A stretch of 64,000 nucleotides of DNA from an uncultured Muribaculaceae bacterium (GTDB lineage Bacteria > Bacteroidota > Bacteroidia > Bacteroidales > Muribaculaceae). Positions within the stretch are counted from its first letter, which is position 1. Each line of letters opens with the position of its first letter. The stretch covers positions 1 through 64,000 of the forward strand of contig CAJUKF010000005.1 in the NCBI GenBank assembly GCA_910587355.1. The letters are read 5' to 3'. Below are positions 16,913 through 26,541 of this stretch, one piece after another. Below the pieces are notes generated by a model. The model was given only the letters and a program-made list of their open reading frames with translations. It was not told where the DNA came from and did no database searches. The position numbers and the translations under genes were made by a program.

Positions 16913-19228
16913 ATGCAGTCTTTTAGGCGTCTGTTTTTCATCACGTTGATTAATTTGTTGCCGCTTGTCGTATCGGCGGAAGGGCATTCTCCCGGTGTCG
17001 GGCTTGTGCTCAGCGGAGGAGGAGCCAAAGGCATTGCGCATATAGGCGTAATCAAGGCTCTGGAGGAGAATGATATACCGATAGATTATATAGTCGGCAC
17101 GTCGATGGGTTCCATTGTGGGAAGTCTGTATTCGATAGGCTATACACCTGAAGACATGATGCATCTTCTCGCATCACCATATTTCGGCTCAATGTCTACG
17201 GGTACCCTCGACCCGTCGTACACCTATTATTTCGCCCGTGAACGTGCTACTCCGCAACTTTTCAGCATAGGGCTCGGACATGATGGCCGGCACGACAGAG
17301 AGCGCTACAATCCCTCGTCGATAATCGCTCCATCGCCCATGACTTTCGGCTTCATGCAGATTTTTACGCCGGCATCGGCGGCGGCCGGCAATGATTTTGA
17401 CCGGCTTATGGTGCCCTTCCGCTCCGTTGCCTCCAACATCACAAAGCGGCGTGCCGAAGTGCTTTCGCATGGTGATTTAAGTGATGCCGTGCGTGCTTCG
17501 ATGAGTTTTCCAATGATATTTCAGCCACTTAAAATCAATGGTGATATCATGTACGACGGCGGTCTTTACGCCAATTTCCCCGTAGAAGTGATTGATACCG
17601 TATTCAATCCGGAAATCATATTGGGCGTGGATGTAGGTCAAGGAAAGTCGGAAACACCGCCAAATACATTCATGGACCAGATTGACATGCTCATACAGCA
17701 GCCTCAGTCGCATGAACTTTCTGCCGGGCGCGGCATAAAAATGCGTATAGACCTTGATAAGTTCGGGCTGCTCGACTGGGCGGAGGCTGCAGTAATCTAT
17801 CAGCGTGGCTATGACTTCGCCATGGGCATGATGGATTCAATCAAAAGCCGTGTAAAGGAACGCCGTCCGGCCTCGGAAGTCGAACAGAGGAGATTGGCTT
17901 TCCGCAGTTCTCTTCCTCCGATGAGATTTGAGAAAGTGAATGTCACAGGCGGTTCGGCACGGCAGAATGCATATATAAAGCATTTTTTTGAGCCTCGTCA
18001 CGGATGCGATACCATTGGAGAAACATCGGCTCTTAAGGCTTATTACCATGCTCTGTCGAACGACAAAATCGAGACACTGTCGCCGCAGGCCGTTCTCTCG
18101 AATGATTCTCTGATGTTGTTTACGTTGAATATCGATGCTTATCTGAAGAAACGGGCTGGACTCGGTTTCGGAGGCTATGTGACATCAAGTAATAACAGTT
18201 TCCTTTACATTCGTGCCGGATGGTCAACCCTGAGTTTCAGTTCTCTCGGTACGGATATAGAGGCCTGGATAGGCCAGAGTTACATGGCCGGAGCACTGTC
18301 CGGCAGTGTGAATCTGCCCACGCGCACCCCTTCTGCTTTGCGGCTGCTTGCCGTAGCTTCGCGCCGACGTTATTTCGAGCGGGAAAAGGTGTTTTTCAAG
18401 GATGACGAGCCTACCTTTGTAACCCGTCACGAATATTTCGGACGGTTCAGCTGGGCGGTGGCCGCCGGTCGTACGGGCGAGGTGAATGTCGGTATCGGTG
18501 CTGGGAAACAGTACAATACGTTCTACGACAACATACGCGTGCAGTCCTATCACTCCGGACGTGACCGCACAAGTCTTGTGCTCGGTCAGGTTTTCGGGGA
18601 GTACAACTCTTCAAATCTCGATTCTCCGAATTTTCCTACAAAAGGATTTATGGGATATGGCCGTATAATGGGTGTCGCCGGAAAAGTATGTTACCGTCAT
18701 ACCATGGAAGACGGAGCGGACCCTGTAGAGACATCCGGCCGTCAGACGTGGGCTCAGGTAGATTTGAAGGTGCGCCGTTATATCGACCTGCATAAGCACT
18801 GGTCGTTGGGTCTTGAGGCTCAGGGAGTGGCAAGCACGCGTAAACTGCTGGGCGATTATTATTCGGCCGTCAGCAGTGCGCCGGCTTTTACTCCCACACC
18901 TGCATCACACAATGTTTTCGACCCGGGGCTTCGGGCAAACAGTTTCATCGCTGCAGGCGTAGTGCCGGTATATAAATTCAACAGCAATATTTCGGCACGT
19001 GTTTCGGCTCATGCTTTCGCACCTTACCGGGCTTTGGTCGAGACTCAGGACGGAGGTGTCCGTTATGGACGCCGGTTCGGTAAAATCGAGTTTTTCGGCG
19101 AAGCTGATGTCGTTTTCAACTTCCATTCCGCATCGCTGAGCGCATATACCAATTATTCAACGTCGGAGCGGCATTTCAATGTGGGAATCGCTTTCGGCAT
19201 TTATATCACAGCTCCTTCATTCTTATGA
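16913..19228 (+). CDS. Patatin-like phospholipase fused to an outer-membrane beta-barrel
   Basis: Predicted outer-membrane protein of 771 residues with a periplasmic or surface patatin domain. Signal peptide 1-22. The patatin part has the oxyanion motif GGGAKG (35-40), nucleophile Ser64 in GTSMG (62-66) and the catalytic aspartate in DGGLYANFP (Asp215). A POTRA-like linker (FEKVNVTGGSARQNAYI, about residues 342-360) leads to a C-terminal barrel with many amphipathic strands from about 400, as in the PlpD-like group of patatins secreted through their own barrel. Substrate is probably phospholipid, but not shown. The ssb gene follows after 1 nt. Confidence 0.9.
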   Translation: MQSFRRLFFITLINLLPLVVSAEGHSPGVGLVLSGGGAKGIAHIGVIKALEENDIPIDYIVGTSMGSIVGSLYSIGYTPEDMMHLLASPYFGSMSTGTLDPSYTYYFARERATPQLFSIGLGHDGRHDRERYNPSSIIAPSPMTFGFMQIFTPASAAAGNDFDRLMVPFRSVASNITKRRAEVLSHGDLSDAVRASMSFPMIFQPLKINGDIMYDGGLYANFPVEVIDTVFNPEIILGVDVGQGKSETPPNTFMDQIDMLIQQPQSHELSAGRGIKMRIDLDKFGLLDWAEAAVIYQRGYDFAMGMMDSIKSRVKERRPASEVEQRRLAFRSSLPPMRFEKVNVTGGSARQNAYIKHFFEPRHGCDTIGETSALKAYYHALSNDKIETLSPQAVLSNDSLMLFTLNIDAYLKKRAGLGFGGYVTSSNNSFLYIRAGWSTLSFSSLGTDIEAWIGQSYMAGALSGSVNLPTRTPSALRLLAVASRRRYFEREKVFFKDDEPTFVTRHEYFGRFSWAVAAGRTGEVNVGIGAGKQYNTFYDNIRVQSYHSGRDRTSLVLGQVFGEYNSSNLDSPNFPTKGFMGYGRIMGVAGKVCYRHTMEDGADPVETSGRQTWAQVDLKVRRYIDLHKHWSLGLEAQGVASTRKLLGDYYSAVSSAPAFTPTPASHNVFDPGLRANSFIAAGVVPVYKFNSNISARVSAHAFAPYRALVETQDGGVRYGRRFGKIEFFGEADVVFNFHSASLSAYTNYSTSERHFNVGIAFGIYITAPSFL

Positions 19229-19229
19229 T

Positions 19230-19562
19230 ATGAACAAAGTAATTTTATTAGGCAATGTGGGCCGCGACCCACGTATGAGAATGGTCGACAGCAGTCAGGT
19301 AGCCGATTTCCCGCTGGCAACTACCGAGCGACGCACTATGCGGACTCCCGACGGACAGGAGGTGCAGCTGCCTGAGCTGACAGAGTGGCACAACATCGTC
19401 ATGTGGGGCCGCGCGGCCGAGTTTGCGGAGAAATATATACGTAAAGGCTCGAAACTTCTTATAGAAGGCAAATTACGTACCCGTTCGTGGGAAGACCATA
19501 ATGCCATAAAGCGTTATATCACCGAAGTGTATGTCGACAGTTTTGAGTTGCTGCCAAAATAG
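19230..19562 (+). CDS. ssb: Single-stranded DNA-binding protein, short form without acidic tail
   Basis: OB-fold protein of 110 residues starting MNKVILLGNVGRDP, with the core motifs LPELTEWHNIVMWGRAAEFAEKYIRKGSKL split over residues 47-76 and the strand GKLRTRSW. It ends VDSFELLPK just after the OB fold. It therefore lacks the flexible linker and acidic tip (DIPF or DLPF type) by which standard SSBs recruit repair and replication enzymes. Start is the ATG at 19230, one base after the patatin stop; a longer frame from 19179 runs inside the patatin gene. A second, full-length SSB elsewhere in the genome is likely but not visible here. Confidence 0.9.
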   Translation: MNKVILLGNVGRDPRMRMVDSSQVADFPLATTERRTMRTPDGQEVQLPELTEWHNIVMWGRAAEFAEKYIRKGSKLLIEGKLRTRSWEDHNAIKRYITEVYVDSFELLPK

Positions 19563-19588
19563 TTTTTTAACATAAAATGATTTAAATC

Positions 19589-19620
19589 ATCAAGGTCTTT
19601 ATGAGCATAAAGACCTTGAT
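19589..19620 (+). terminator. Hairpin terminator after ssb
   Basis: A near-perfect palindrome with 15-bp arms (19589-19603 and 19606-19620). The T-run after it is weak on the plus strand, so its efficiency is uncertain; it could also act as a processing or stability element before ribD. Confidence 0.6.
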
Positions 19621-19635
19621 AAAACTGTGTTTGCT

Positions 19636-20679
19636 ATGTCTCAGTCTGTTTTTACTGATTTCGACCGCAAATGTATGCGCCGCGCCCTTCAGCTGGCCCG
19701 TGCAGGTTTGGGTCATACATCTCCCAATCCTATGGTAGGAGCCGTGATTGCCGCTCCCGACGGGCGAATCATAGGCGAAGGGTGGCATCGTCATTTCGGG
19801 GGGCCTCATGCCGAAGTGAATGCCGTGCGTTCGGTCCGTGAAGCCGACCTCGCGTTGTTGCCTCAGTCTACGATTTATGTCACTCTTGAGCCATGTTCGC
19901 ATTACGGTAAGACTCCGCCTTGTGCCAAAATGCTGTGCGAGTGTCGGTTCAGGCGCGTGGTAATCGCTGCCGGCGACCCCAATCCTAAGGTGTCGGGCAG
20001 GGGAGTGCGGATGCTTCGCGATGCCGGCATCACTGTTGACGAAGGCCTTATGGAGAAGGAAGCCCGCGAACTCAATAGGGCATTTATGACATCACAGATA
20101 CTGCGTCGGCCCTTTGTTACCCTGAAATGGGCTCAGAGTGCCGACGGTTTTATGGATGCGCGCCGCAGCTACGGCGAGGGCGCATACCGTTTTTCTATTC
20201 CCCTTACATCACAACTTGTGCACTGGCGCCGTGCACTTCACGATGCTATTGCCGTAGGTGCCCGTACCGTTCTTGCCGATAGGCCACGTCTCGACGTGCG
20301 TCTGATTGAAGGGCAGTCGCCGCGGCCGGTGGTTTTTGACCGGCACTGTCTTATATCACCTGCATGTCTGTCGCAGATGCGCTCTGATGCCATTGTAATT
20401 GACAGCGATGAGCCCCTTGCCGATGTGATGCATCGCCTCTATGCCGATTTCGGCATAAGTTCGCTTCTGGTGGAAGGCGGTGCCGGACTTTTGCGCTCAT
20501 TTCTTGCTGCCGGCCTTTGGGATGAGGCATGGGTAGAGGTATCGCACATATGTCTTGGTCATGAAGGCGCTGTCATGGCTCCGGCCATAGCGCAGCTTCC
20601 TGAAAAAACTGTAATTATAAGTCATAATAGCGTTAATTTTTATTCGCACTACGGGCTCTGTGGCGTTAAAAACATATAA
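19636..20679 (+). CDS. ribD: Bifunctional riboflavin biosynthesis deaminase/reductase
   Basis: Catalyses two steps of riboflavin synthesis: deamination of the diaminopyrimidine from GTP, then NADPH reduction of the ribose side chain. The start ATG at 19636 gives 347 residues. The deaminase half carries the zinc site HAE (58-60), Cys87 and Cys96 (PCSHYGKTPPC). The reductase half begins around residue 140 (RRPFVTLKWAQSADG) and ends with the LLVEGGAGLL motif, as in full-length RibD. No other rib gene is adjacent and I see no FMN riboswitch in the short gap upstream. Confidence 0.95.
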   Translation: MSQSVFTDFDRKCMRRALQLARAGLGHTSPNPMVGAVIAAPDGRIIGEGWHRHFGGPHAEVNAVRSVREADLALLPQSTIYVTLEPCSHYGKTPPCAKMLCECRFRRVVIAAGDPNPKVSGRGVRMLRDAGITVDEGLMEKEARELNRAFMTSQILRRPFVTLKWAQSADGFMDARRSYGEGAYRFSIPLTSQLVHWRRALHDAIAVGARTVLADRPRLDVRLIEGQSPRPVVFDRHCLISPACLSQMRSDAIVIDSDEPLADVMHRLYADFGISSLLVEGGAGLLRSFLAAGLWDEAWVEVSHICLGHEGAVMAPAIAQLPEKTVIISHNSVNFYSHYGLCGVKNI

Positions 20680-20713
20680 ATGCGGCGTAAAACGTCGCTT
20701 TTGGCTCAAAGAG

Positions 20714-20745
20714 TTTGCCCTATTTAAGGCAAAGTTATAACTTTG
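20714..20745 (+). promoter_or_regulatory. Promoter of the DUF6242/DUF6089/uppS run
   Basis: TTTG at 20714-20717, 20 nt, then TAACTTTG at 20738-20745 followed by C: a full match to the Bacteroidetes consensus. The ATG at 20771 is about 20 nt after the predicted start; an in-frame TTG at 20750 is too close to be used. Confidence 0.75.
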
Positions 20746-20770
20746 CATCTTGAAATATTACAAACCGCAG

Positions 20771-22306
20771 ATGAAGAAACTTGCAATACTCAGTTTGTCG
20801 GCTGTAGCAGCCGGTGCTTTCTTTGCCGGCTGCAATTCCTCTTACGACAATACAATTCAGGAGGATTTAGCCACAGACGTTATAGTATCATCTTTTTCCC
20901 TGAGCAAGGATGACAGTATCCTTGCTAATCTCGACACCGTATTCTTCTCAATAGACCTGCAGAGAGGCCGTATTTTCAATGCCGATTCTCTTCCTTACGG
21001 TACAAAGATAAACAAACTCGTGCCGGTCATCACTTTTCATCAGGGGGCTTCGGCCGTAAATCTCACTGTAAAGAAAGCCGACGGAACTGATACAGTCTAC
21101 AATTATGTGACTAATTCTAAAGACTCTATCGACTTCAGCCATGGTCCTGTGTCGATGGCTGTGACATCGCTGTACAATTCATTTACGTACAACTATACCA
21201 TAGAAGTCAATGTCCATAAACTTCCTGCTGATACTCTGGTATGGACTAAGGCAGAGTATTCTTCGCTTCCGGGCAGCAGCAATGTCGCAGGACAAAAGAC
21301 CGTAATGACTGATGGCACCGTGCTCTGCGTCACCACCGATGGCTCGAAGTATTATCTTAACAAGACAGTAAATCCAAATACAGACTGGACAAGTTCTGTA
21401 ATTACTATGCCTGCCGGTGCTGATTTGCGCTCGTTCAACGCCGACGGTGATACATATTATATTTTAGCGGGGGGGGCGCTTTATCGCTCTGCTGACGCCG
21501 CCCGTACATGGTCGTCTACCGGTGTGCGCATGAACCATATCTATGGTATTTATCAGGGGCGTGTAATCGGAGCAGCCAATGCATCGGGTTCATGGCAACT
21601 CGTGCAGTATCCGCAGGCACAGGCTGTCGCTCTTCCCGAAGGTATGCCGGTCAGTGGCACTTCCCAGCCGGTAATGTTTACCTTTCCAATGGGTGATTCT
21701 CCTCAAATGGTTATGGTCGGCGGCCGCACGGCAGACGGTGCCCTTACAAACGCCACCTGGGCTTTCGACGGAAACAGCTGGGCCAATATCTCCACCACTC
21801 CCGTCCCTAAGGCTCTCTCAGGCATGATGCTTGTGCCTTACTATTCATTCTATGAGAAGAAAGCTTTTGTATATACCCGTTACTCCATTCTGCTTGCAAT
21901 GGGTGGTTATGACGGTAAGACAAACAACTCCACGGTTTATCTTTCAGACGACTGCGGCATGACATGGTACGAGGCATCAGAGACAATGCAACTTCCCGAC
22001 TTTATGGTCGCTCTTCATGATGCTGATGCTGTTGTGGTCAATCAGACATTCACCGACGCTGCACTCAAGCCAGCTACAGCAGGGCGCAGCCTTTTGTCTT
22101 CGTGGTCTCCAGTTGAGCTTGCATACCGCATCCCGGGTTCTGCTGTAATCGGCAATTCTATGCCCGGCAGCCGTGCCACAGAGGCTATCACAAGTTGGAA
22201 TTGCCCCTATATCTACAGCTTCGGCGGTGTCAAGCCCGACAACACACTTCAGTCAACTGTGTGGCGAGCTACTATAAACCGTCTCATGTTCAAGCCTATC
22301 CAGTGA
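20771..22306 (+). CDS. DUF6242-type lipoprotein with Kelch-like repeats
   Basis: Predicted lipoprotein of 511 residues with lipobox Cys21 (AGAFFAGC). After an Ig-like N-part come beta-propeller-like repeats: phrases such as YRSADAARTWSS, VGGRTADG and MGGYDGKTNNSTVYLSDDCGMTW recall Kelch or BNR repeats. I assign DUF6242 from memory of Bacteroidetes families; function unknown. An 8-base G run at 21469-21476 lies inside the gene and is currently in frame. The stop overlaps the start of the DUF6089 gene by one base, so the two are translated together, and uppS and bamA follow, which suggests an envelope role. Confidence 0.75.
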   Translation: MKKLAILSLSAVAAGAFFAGCNSSYDNTIQEDLATDVIVSSFSLSKDDSILANLDTVFFSIDLQRGRIFNADSLPYGTKINKLVPVITFHQGASAVNLTVKKADGTDTVYNYVTNSKDSIDFSHGPVSMAVTSLYNSFTYNYTIEVNVHKLPADTLVWTKAEYSSLPGSSNVAGQKTVMTDGTVLCVTTDGSKYYLNKTVNPNTDWTSSVITMPAGADLRSFNADGDTYYILAGGALYRSADAARTWSSTGVRMNHIYGIYQGRVIGAANASGSWQLVQYPQAQAVALPEGMPVSGTSQPVMFTFPMGDSPQMVMVGGRTADGALTNATWAFDGNSWANISTTPVPKALSGMMLVPYYSFYEKKAFVYTRYSILLAMGGYDGKTNNSTVYLSDDCGMTWYEASETMQLPDFMVALHDADAVVVNQTFTDAALKPATAGRSLLSSWSPVELAYRIPGSAVIGNSMPGSRATEAITSWNCPYIYSFGGVKPDNTLQSTVWRATINRLMFKPIQ

Positions 22307-23022
22307 TGCGGTTCTCGAGGTCGTTTGTACGCTCTGTTGTCCGGCATGTGCGCCTCTATGTCATGACGTGTGTGCTGGTGTGTGCATATACGGCCTGTGC
22401 TCAGTCTGTTCCGTATAAATTCGACCTCGGTATCAATCTCGGCATGAGCGGTTATCTCGGAGATGCCAACCGTGCCAATCTGATGAGCCATCCCGGTTTT
22501 GACGGCGAACTGTCGTTCCGTTACATCGGCGATGCCCGCTGGGCCGTCCGCGGTCTTTTCTCGGTGCTCGGCCTGAGCGGCAATACAAAAGATATGAAAG
22601 ATGTCCTCCCCGGCGGTGCCGAATACTCGTTTTCGTCAACTGTCTACGACCTCGGCGCACGCGGTGAGTTCAATTTTTTTCCCTACGGCATTGGCGAGAC
22701 ATACAAACGTCTGCGCCGTTGGACACCTTATCTCACCGTGGGTGTCGGCGTAGCCATGGCTTCCGTGTCGGGAAAATCATATATCGCGCCGACCATACCT
22801 ATGGGCCTCGGCGTGAAATTCAAAATCAGCGAGCGGTGGAATCTCGGAGCCGAATTCACCATGACAAAGTCATTCAGTGATAATTTCGACGGAGAAAACC
22901 TCTCCGACCTCAACCAGATTAAAACCGCTTTTTATAAAAATACCGACTGGTACTCGCGCTTCACAATCGGTATTTCGTATGAATTCGGCAAGCGCTGTGA
23001 AACATGCCACTATGTCGACTGA
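22306..23022 (+). CDS. DUF6089 family outer-membrane beta-barrel protein
   Basis: Exported protein of 238 residues. A signal peptide ends near residue 32 (YTACAQ), followed by alternating strands with aromatic girdle residues (FDLGINLGMSGYLGD, WTPYLTVGVGVAMAS), the pattern of a small 8-10-strand barrel. It ends ...CETCHYVD rather than in an aromatic residue. This gene is regularly found next to uppS and bamA in Bacteroidetes, which fits a role in envelope building, but the function is not known. Start at the ATG overlapping the previous stop (TGATG). The 3' end overlaps uppS by 11 nt. Confidence 0.82.
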   Translation: MRFSRSFVRSVVRHVRLYVMTCVLVCAYTACAQSVPYKFDLGINLGMSGYLGDANRANLMSHPGFDGELSFRYIGDARWAVRGLFSVLGLSGNTKDMKDVLPGGAEYSFSSTVYDLGARGEFNFFPYGIGETYKRLRRWTPYLTVGVGVAMASVSGKSYIAPTIPMGLGVKFKISERWNLGAEFTMTKSFSDNFDGENLSDLNQIKTAFYKNTDWYSRFTIGISYEFGKRCETCHYVD

Positions 23023-23782
23023 AAACAATAATATGACCACCGTCGGACCTATTGACCGTTCAAGGCTGCCGCTGCATGTCGCCATTATCATGGACGGCAA
23101 CGGACGCTGGGCTACTTCACGCGGATTCGACCGTTCGTCCGGCCACGTTGAAGGTGTGAATACTGTGCGGCGTATTACAGAAGCGGCATCCGAGCTGGGC
23201 ATAGGCTACCTTACGCTGTACACTTTCTCAACCGAAAACTGGAATCGTCCGCAGGCCGAAGTCGACGCTCTGATGACACTGATTGTTACGGCTATTGAGC
23301 GCGAAACCCCCGACCTTATCAAGAATAACGTTCGCCTCACGGCTATAGGCGATTTGAGCCGCCTGCCCGAATTTTCGCGTCAGCGGCTGTGCAAATGTAT
23401 GGATGACACCGCACACTGCACCGGTCTCACGCTTGTGCTCGCTCTAAGTTATTCGTCGAGGTGGGAGATTATTGAGGCTGCAAAGAAAATTGCAGCAGCG
23501 GCTGCCTCAGGAAGTATCAACCCTGATGAAATCGACGAAAAACTCTTTGCGGCCTCGCTTTCTACGGCAGGTATGCCCGACCCCGATTTGCTTATCCGTA
23601 CCGGAGGCGATTTCCGTGTGAGCAATTTCCTCCTCTATCAGATTGCATATACCGAACTTATCATAACTCCCACTTATTGGCCTGACTACAGCAAAGACGA
23701 GTTCCGTGCCAACATAGTGGAGTATCAGCACCGACAGCGTCGCTTCGGACTTACCGAAGAGCAAGTGGAAACATCCGGCTGA
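23012..23782 (+). CDS. uppS: Undecaprenyl diphosphate synthase (isoprenyl transferase)
   Basis: Makes the C55 lipid carrier for peptidoglycan and O-antigen from FPP and IPP. The start ATG at 23012 gives 256 residues. Family marks: IIMDGNGRWA with catalytic Asp28, the HVEGVNTVRRI helix, LTLYTFSTENW, and the C-terminal PDLLIRTGGDFRVSNFLLYQ and YTELIITPTYWPD. The next methionine (residue 8) is another possible start. It overlaps the DUF6089 gene and is followed by bamA, a standard Bacteroidetes arrangement. Confidence 0.95.
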   Translation: MSTENNNMTTVGPIDRSRLPLHVAIIMDGNGRWATSRGFDRSSGHVEGVNTVRRITEAASELGIGYLTLYTFSTENWNRPQAEVDALMTLIVTAIERETPDLIKNNVRLTAIGDLSRLPEFSRQRLCKCMDDTAHCTGLTLVLALSYSSRWEIIEAAKKIAAAAASGSINPDEIDEKLFAASLSTAGMPDPDLLIRTGGDFRVSNFLLYQIAYTELIITPTYWPDYSKDEFRANIVEYQHRQRRFGLTEEQVETSG

Positions 23783-23865
23783 CATCGGCTCTTTGTTTCA
23801 TTTTTTCCATTCATTTATCATTTGAAAATCTCTCTTCGTCACAACCGAAAGATTAACAACACATT

Positions 23866-26490
23866 ATGCGTTTCAAGATATTTTTGCCTCTTTTAGCTCT
23901 CATGCTTGCAGCTCCCGCAGCGGTGGCTCAGACACCCGCAGACACGGTTTACGCTCCTCCGGTGCTATATACCGCCATGCCACGCACTTACGAGATTGCA
24001 GGCATAGAAATAGAAGGCGCTCCCAACTACGACGATGAGCGTATCCTCGGCTATGCCGACCTCAAAGTGGGTGAACGAGTGGCGATTCCAGGCGACGACA
24101 TTACGCGCGCTGTGAAAAACCTCATGCGTCAGACTCTCTTTGCCCAGGCCCGCATCGAACTCGTAAAGACCGCCGGCGACAAGGCATGGCTTAAAATAAT
24201 ACTGCGTACTCAGCCCCGTATCGGAGAGGTGAGATATCATGGCGCGAAAAAAGGCGAAATCAAAGACCTGCAGGAACGTCTGAATCTTGTCAAAGGCAAT
24301 CAGATAACGCAGAATATCGTAGACCGTGCCAAGATTATTGTGTTGAAATACTATAAGGACAAGGGTTTCGGTAATGTGACTGTGAACATCAACCTTCACG
24401 AAGACCTGTCGCACGAAAACGAAACAATCGTGAACATCGACATTGACAAGCACAGTAAGGTCAAGGTGCATCGCATCTATCTAAAAGGCAACGAAATGCT
24501 GTCTGACCGTGCAATCAAGCGTACGATGAAGAAGACCAACGAGAAAAACAACATTCTGAAGCTTTTCTCTCAGAAGAAATTCGTCGAGAGCGATTATCAG
24601 GACGACCTTAATCGTATTCTCGAAAAGTATAATGAGAAAGGTTATCGCGACGCACGTATCGTGGCCGACAGCGTTGTGCCTTATGACGAAAAAACTGTCG
24701 ATGTCTTTATTGACATTGACGAAGGCAAGCAGTATTTCATCAAGGACATCTCGTGGGTGGGCAATACAATCTATCCTACGGAAATCCTCAATGATTTCCT
24801 TGGAATGAAATCGGGCGACATCTACAATCAGAAGCAGATGCGCAAACGTCTGTCTGAGGACGATGATGCTGTAGCCAACCTCTATATGGACAAGGGTTAT
24901 CTCTTCTATAACCTCGTACCAATTGAAAAAGAAATCACAGGCGACTCCATTTCGCTCGAAATGCGTATGATGGAAGGTCCGCAGGCCCGTATTAACAATG
25001 TTGTAATCAACGGTAACGACCGACTGTACGAGAAGGTAATCCGTCGTGAGCTTTTCGTCCGGCCGGGCGACCTCTTCTCAAAATCAGACCTCATGCGTTC
25101 GGCGCGCGAAATTGCCCAGACCGGTCATTTCAACCCCGAAACAATGGATATACAGCCTGATCCTAACGAAGAAAACGGTACTGTTGATATCATCTTCAAT
25201 CTTGAGACCAAGAACAACGACCAGATTGAATTTTCGCTCGGCTGGGGTCAGACAGGTATAATCGGCAAGCTCCAGCTTAAATTCACCAACTTCTCAATCA
25301 AGAATCTCTTCTACCCCTCCACTTACCGTGGCATCATACCTCAGGGCGAGGGACAGACATTCACTATCAGCGCACAGACCAACGCCCGCTACTATCAGAG
25401 CTATGCCGTTTCGTTCCTTGACCCCTGGTTCGGCGGCAAGCGCCCCAACTCGCTCTCTGTATCGGCTTACTACAGCCGTCAGACAGGCGTCAACAGTTCG
25501 TTCTATAACAGTCAGTGGGCCAACTCGTCGATGTACGGCTATGGCTACGGGTATTATCCCGGCTACAACAACTACTACAACGACTATTATCAGAACAGCT
25601 ATGAGAACTCTCTCGACCCCAACAAATATCTTCAGCTGATTGGCATCAACGTAGGCTTTGGCAAGCGTCTGAAATGGCCCGATGACTATTTCACATTCAC
25701 TGCCGAACTCGGCTACAACTGGTACTGCCTCAAGAACTGGGATTATCTCTATTATATGAATACCGGTAAGTCAAACGCCCTCGTGCTCGGCCTCACACTT
25801 GCCCGTACGTCTATCGACAATCCTATCTTTACCCGAAGCGGTTCGATGTTCTCGCTTAATCTGCAGCTTACACCGCCGGCTTCGCTCTTCACCGGTCACC
25901 GCGACTGGGAGAAGCTTGCACGCGAGAATACCGAGGAATCACGTCAGAAACTCTATCAGTGGATTGAATACTGGAAAATACGCTTCAAATCGCGTACATA
26001 TACACCCCTTACCAACAGCGAGCAGTGGACTCCGGTGCTCATGACCCGCTTTGACTTCGGTCTTATTGGCAGCTACAACAAATATCTCAAGACACCATTC
26101 GAGACGTTCTATGTGGGCGGTGACGGTATGTCGGGTTATTCGTCGACAGCAACCGAGACTATCGCTTTGCGAGGCTACGATAACGGTGTTCTCACACCAT
26201 GGCGTCGTGAGGGTTATGCATATACACGTATGGGTATAGAACTCCACTTCCCGCTCATGCTTCAGCAGTCCACAACAATCTATGCGCTCACCTTCCTTGA
26301 GGGCGGCAATGCATGGACATCCGTCGGGCAGTTCGACCCCTTCTCTCTGAAACGTTCGGCCGGTGCCGGTGTGCGCATCCAATTGCCTATGGTAGGTCTC
26401 ATGGGTATTGACTGGGCTTACGGCTTTGACAAAGTCGACGGCATTCGCGGCGGCAGTCACTTCCACTTCATTCTCGGACAGGAATTCTAA
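23866..26490 (+). CDS. bamA: Outer-membrane protein assembly factor BamA
   Basis: Core of the machine that folds beta-barrel proteins into the outer membrane. 874 residues: signal peptide 1-22 (AVAQ), then about five POTRA domains (starts near YEIAGIEIEGAPN at 40, PRIGEVRYHGAKK, VKVHRIYLKGNE, FIKDISWVGNT and ARINNVVINGND), then a 16-strand barrel from about residue 440. The protein ends in Phe (FILGQEF), the usual C-terminal signature. Residues about 545-585 form an unusual Tyr/Asn/Gly-rich stretch, probably an exposed loop. Two OmpH/Skp genes follow. Confidence 0.96.
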   Translation: MRFKIFLPLLALMLAAPAAVAQTPADTVYAPPVLYTAMPRTYEIAGIEIEGAPNYDDERILGYADLKVGERVAIPGDDITRAVKNLMRQTLFAQARIELVKTAGDKAWLKIILRTQPRIGEVRYHGAKKGEIKDLQERLNLVKGNQITQNIVDRAKIIVLKYYKDKGFGNVTVNINLHEDLSHENETIVNIDIDKHSKVKVHRIYLKGNEMLSDRAIKRTMKKTNEKNNILKLFSQKKFVESDYQDDLNRILEKYNEKGYRDARIVADSVVPYDEKTVDVFIDIDEGKQYFIKDISWVGNTIYPTEILNDFLGMKSGDIYNQKQMRKRLSEDDDAVANLYMDKGYLFYNLVPIEKEITGDSISLEMRMMEGPQARINNVVINGNDRLYEKVIRRELFVRPGDLFSKSDLMRSAREIAQTGHFNPETMDIQPDPNEENGTVDIIFNLETKNNDQIEFSLGWGQTGIIGKLQLKFTNFSIKNLFYPSTYRGIIPQGEGQTFTISAQTNARYYQSYAVSFLDPWFGGKRPNSLSVSAYYSRQTGVNSSFYNSQWANSSMYGYGYGYYPGYNNYYNDYYQNSYENSLDPNKYLQLIGINVGFGKRLKWPDDYFTFTAELGYNWYCLKNWDYLYYMNTGKSNALVLGLTLARTSIDNPIFTRSGSMFSLNLQLTPPASLFTGHRDWEKLARENTEESRQKLYQWIEYWKIRFKSRTYTPLTNSEQWTPVLMTRFDFGLIGSYNKYLKTPFETFYVGGDGMSGYSSTATETIALRGYDNGVLTPWRREGYAYTRMGIELHFPLMLQQSTTIYALTFLEGGNAWTSVGQFDPFSLKRSAGAGVRIQLPMVGLMGIDWAYGFDKVDGIRGGSHFHFILGQEF

Positions 26491-26541
26491 ACCTTTTCGC
26501 TCTTTCGTTGTCTTATAAGTATAACAGTTAAGAAAAGAATT

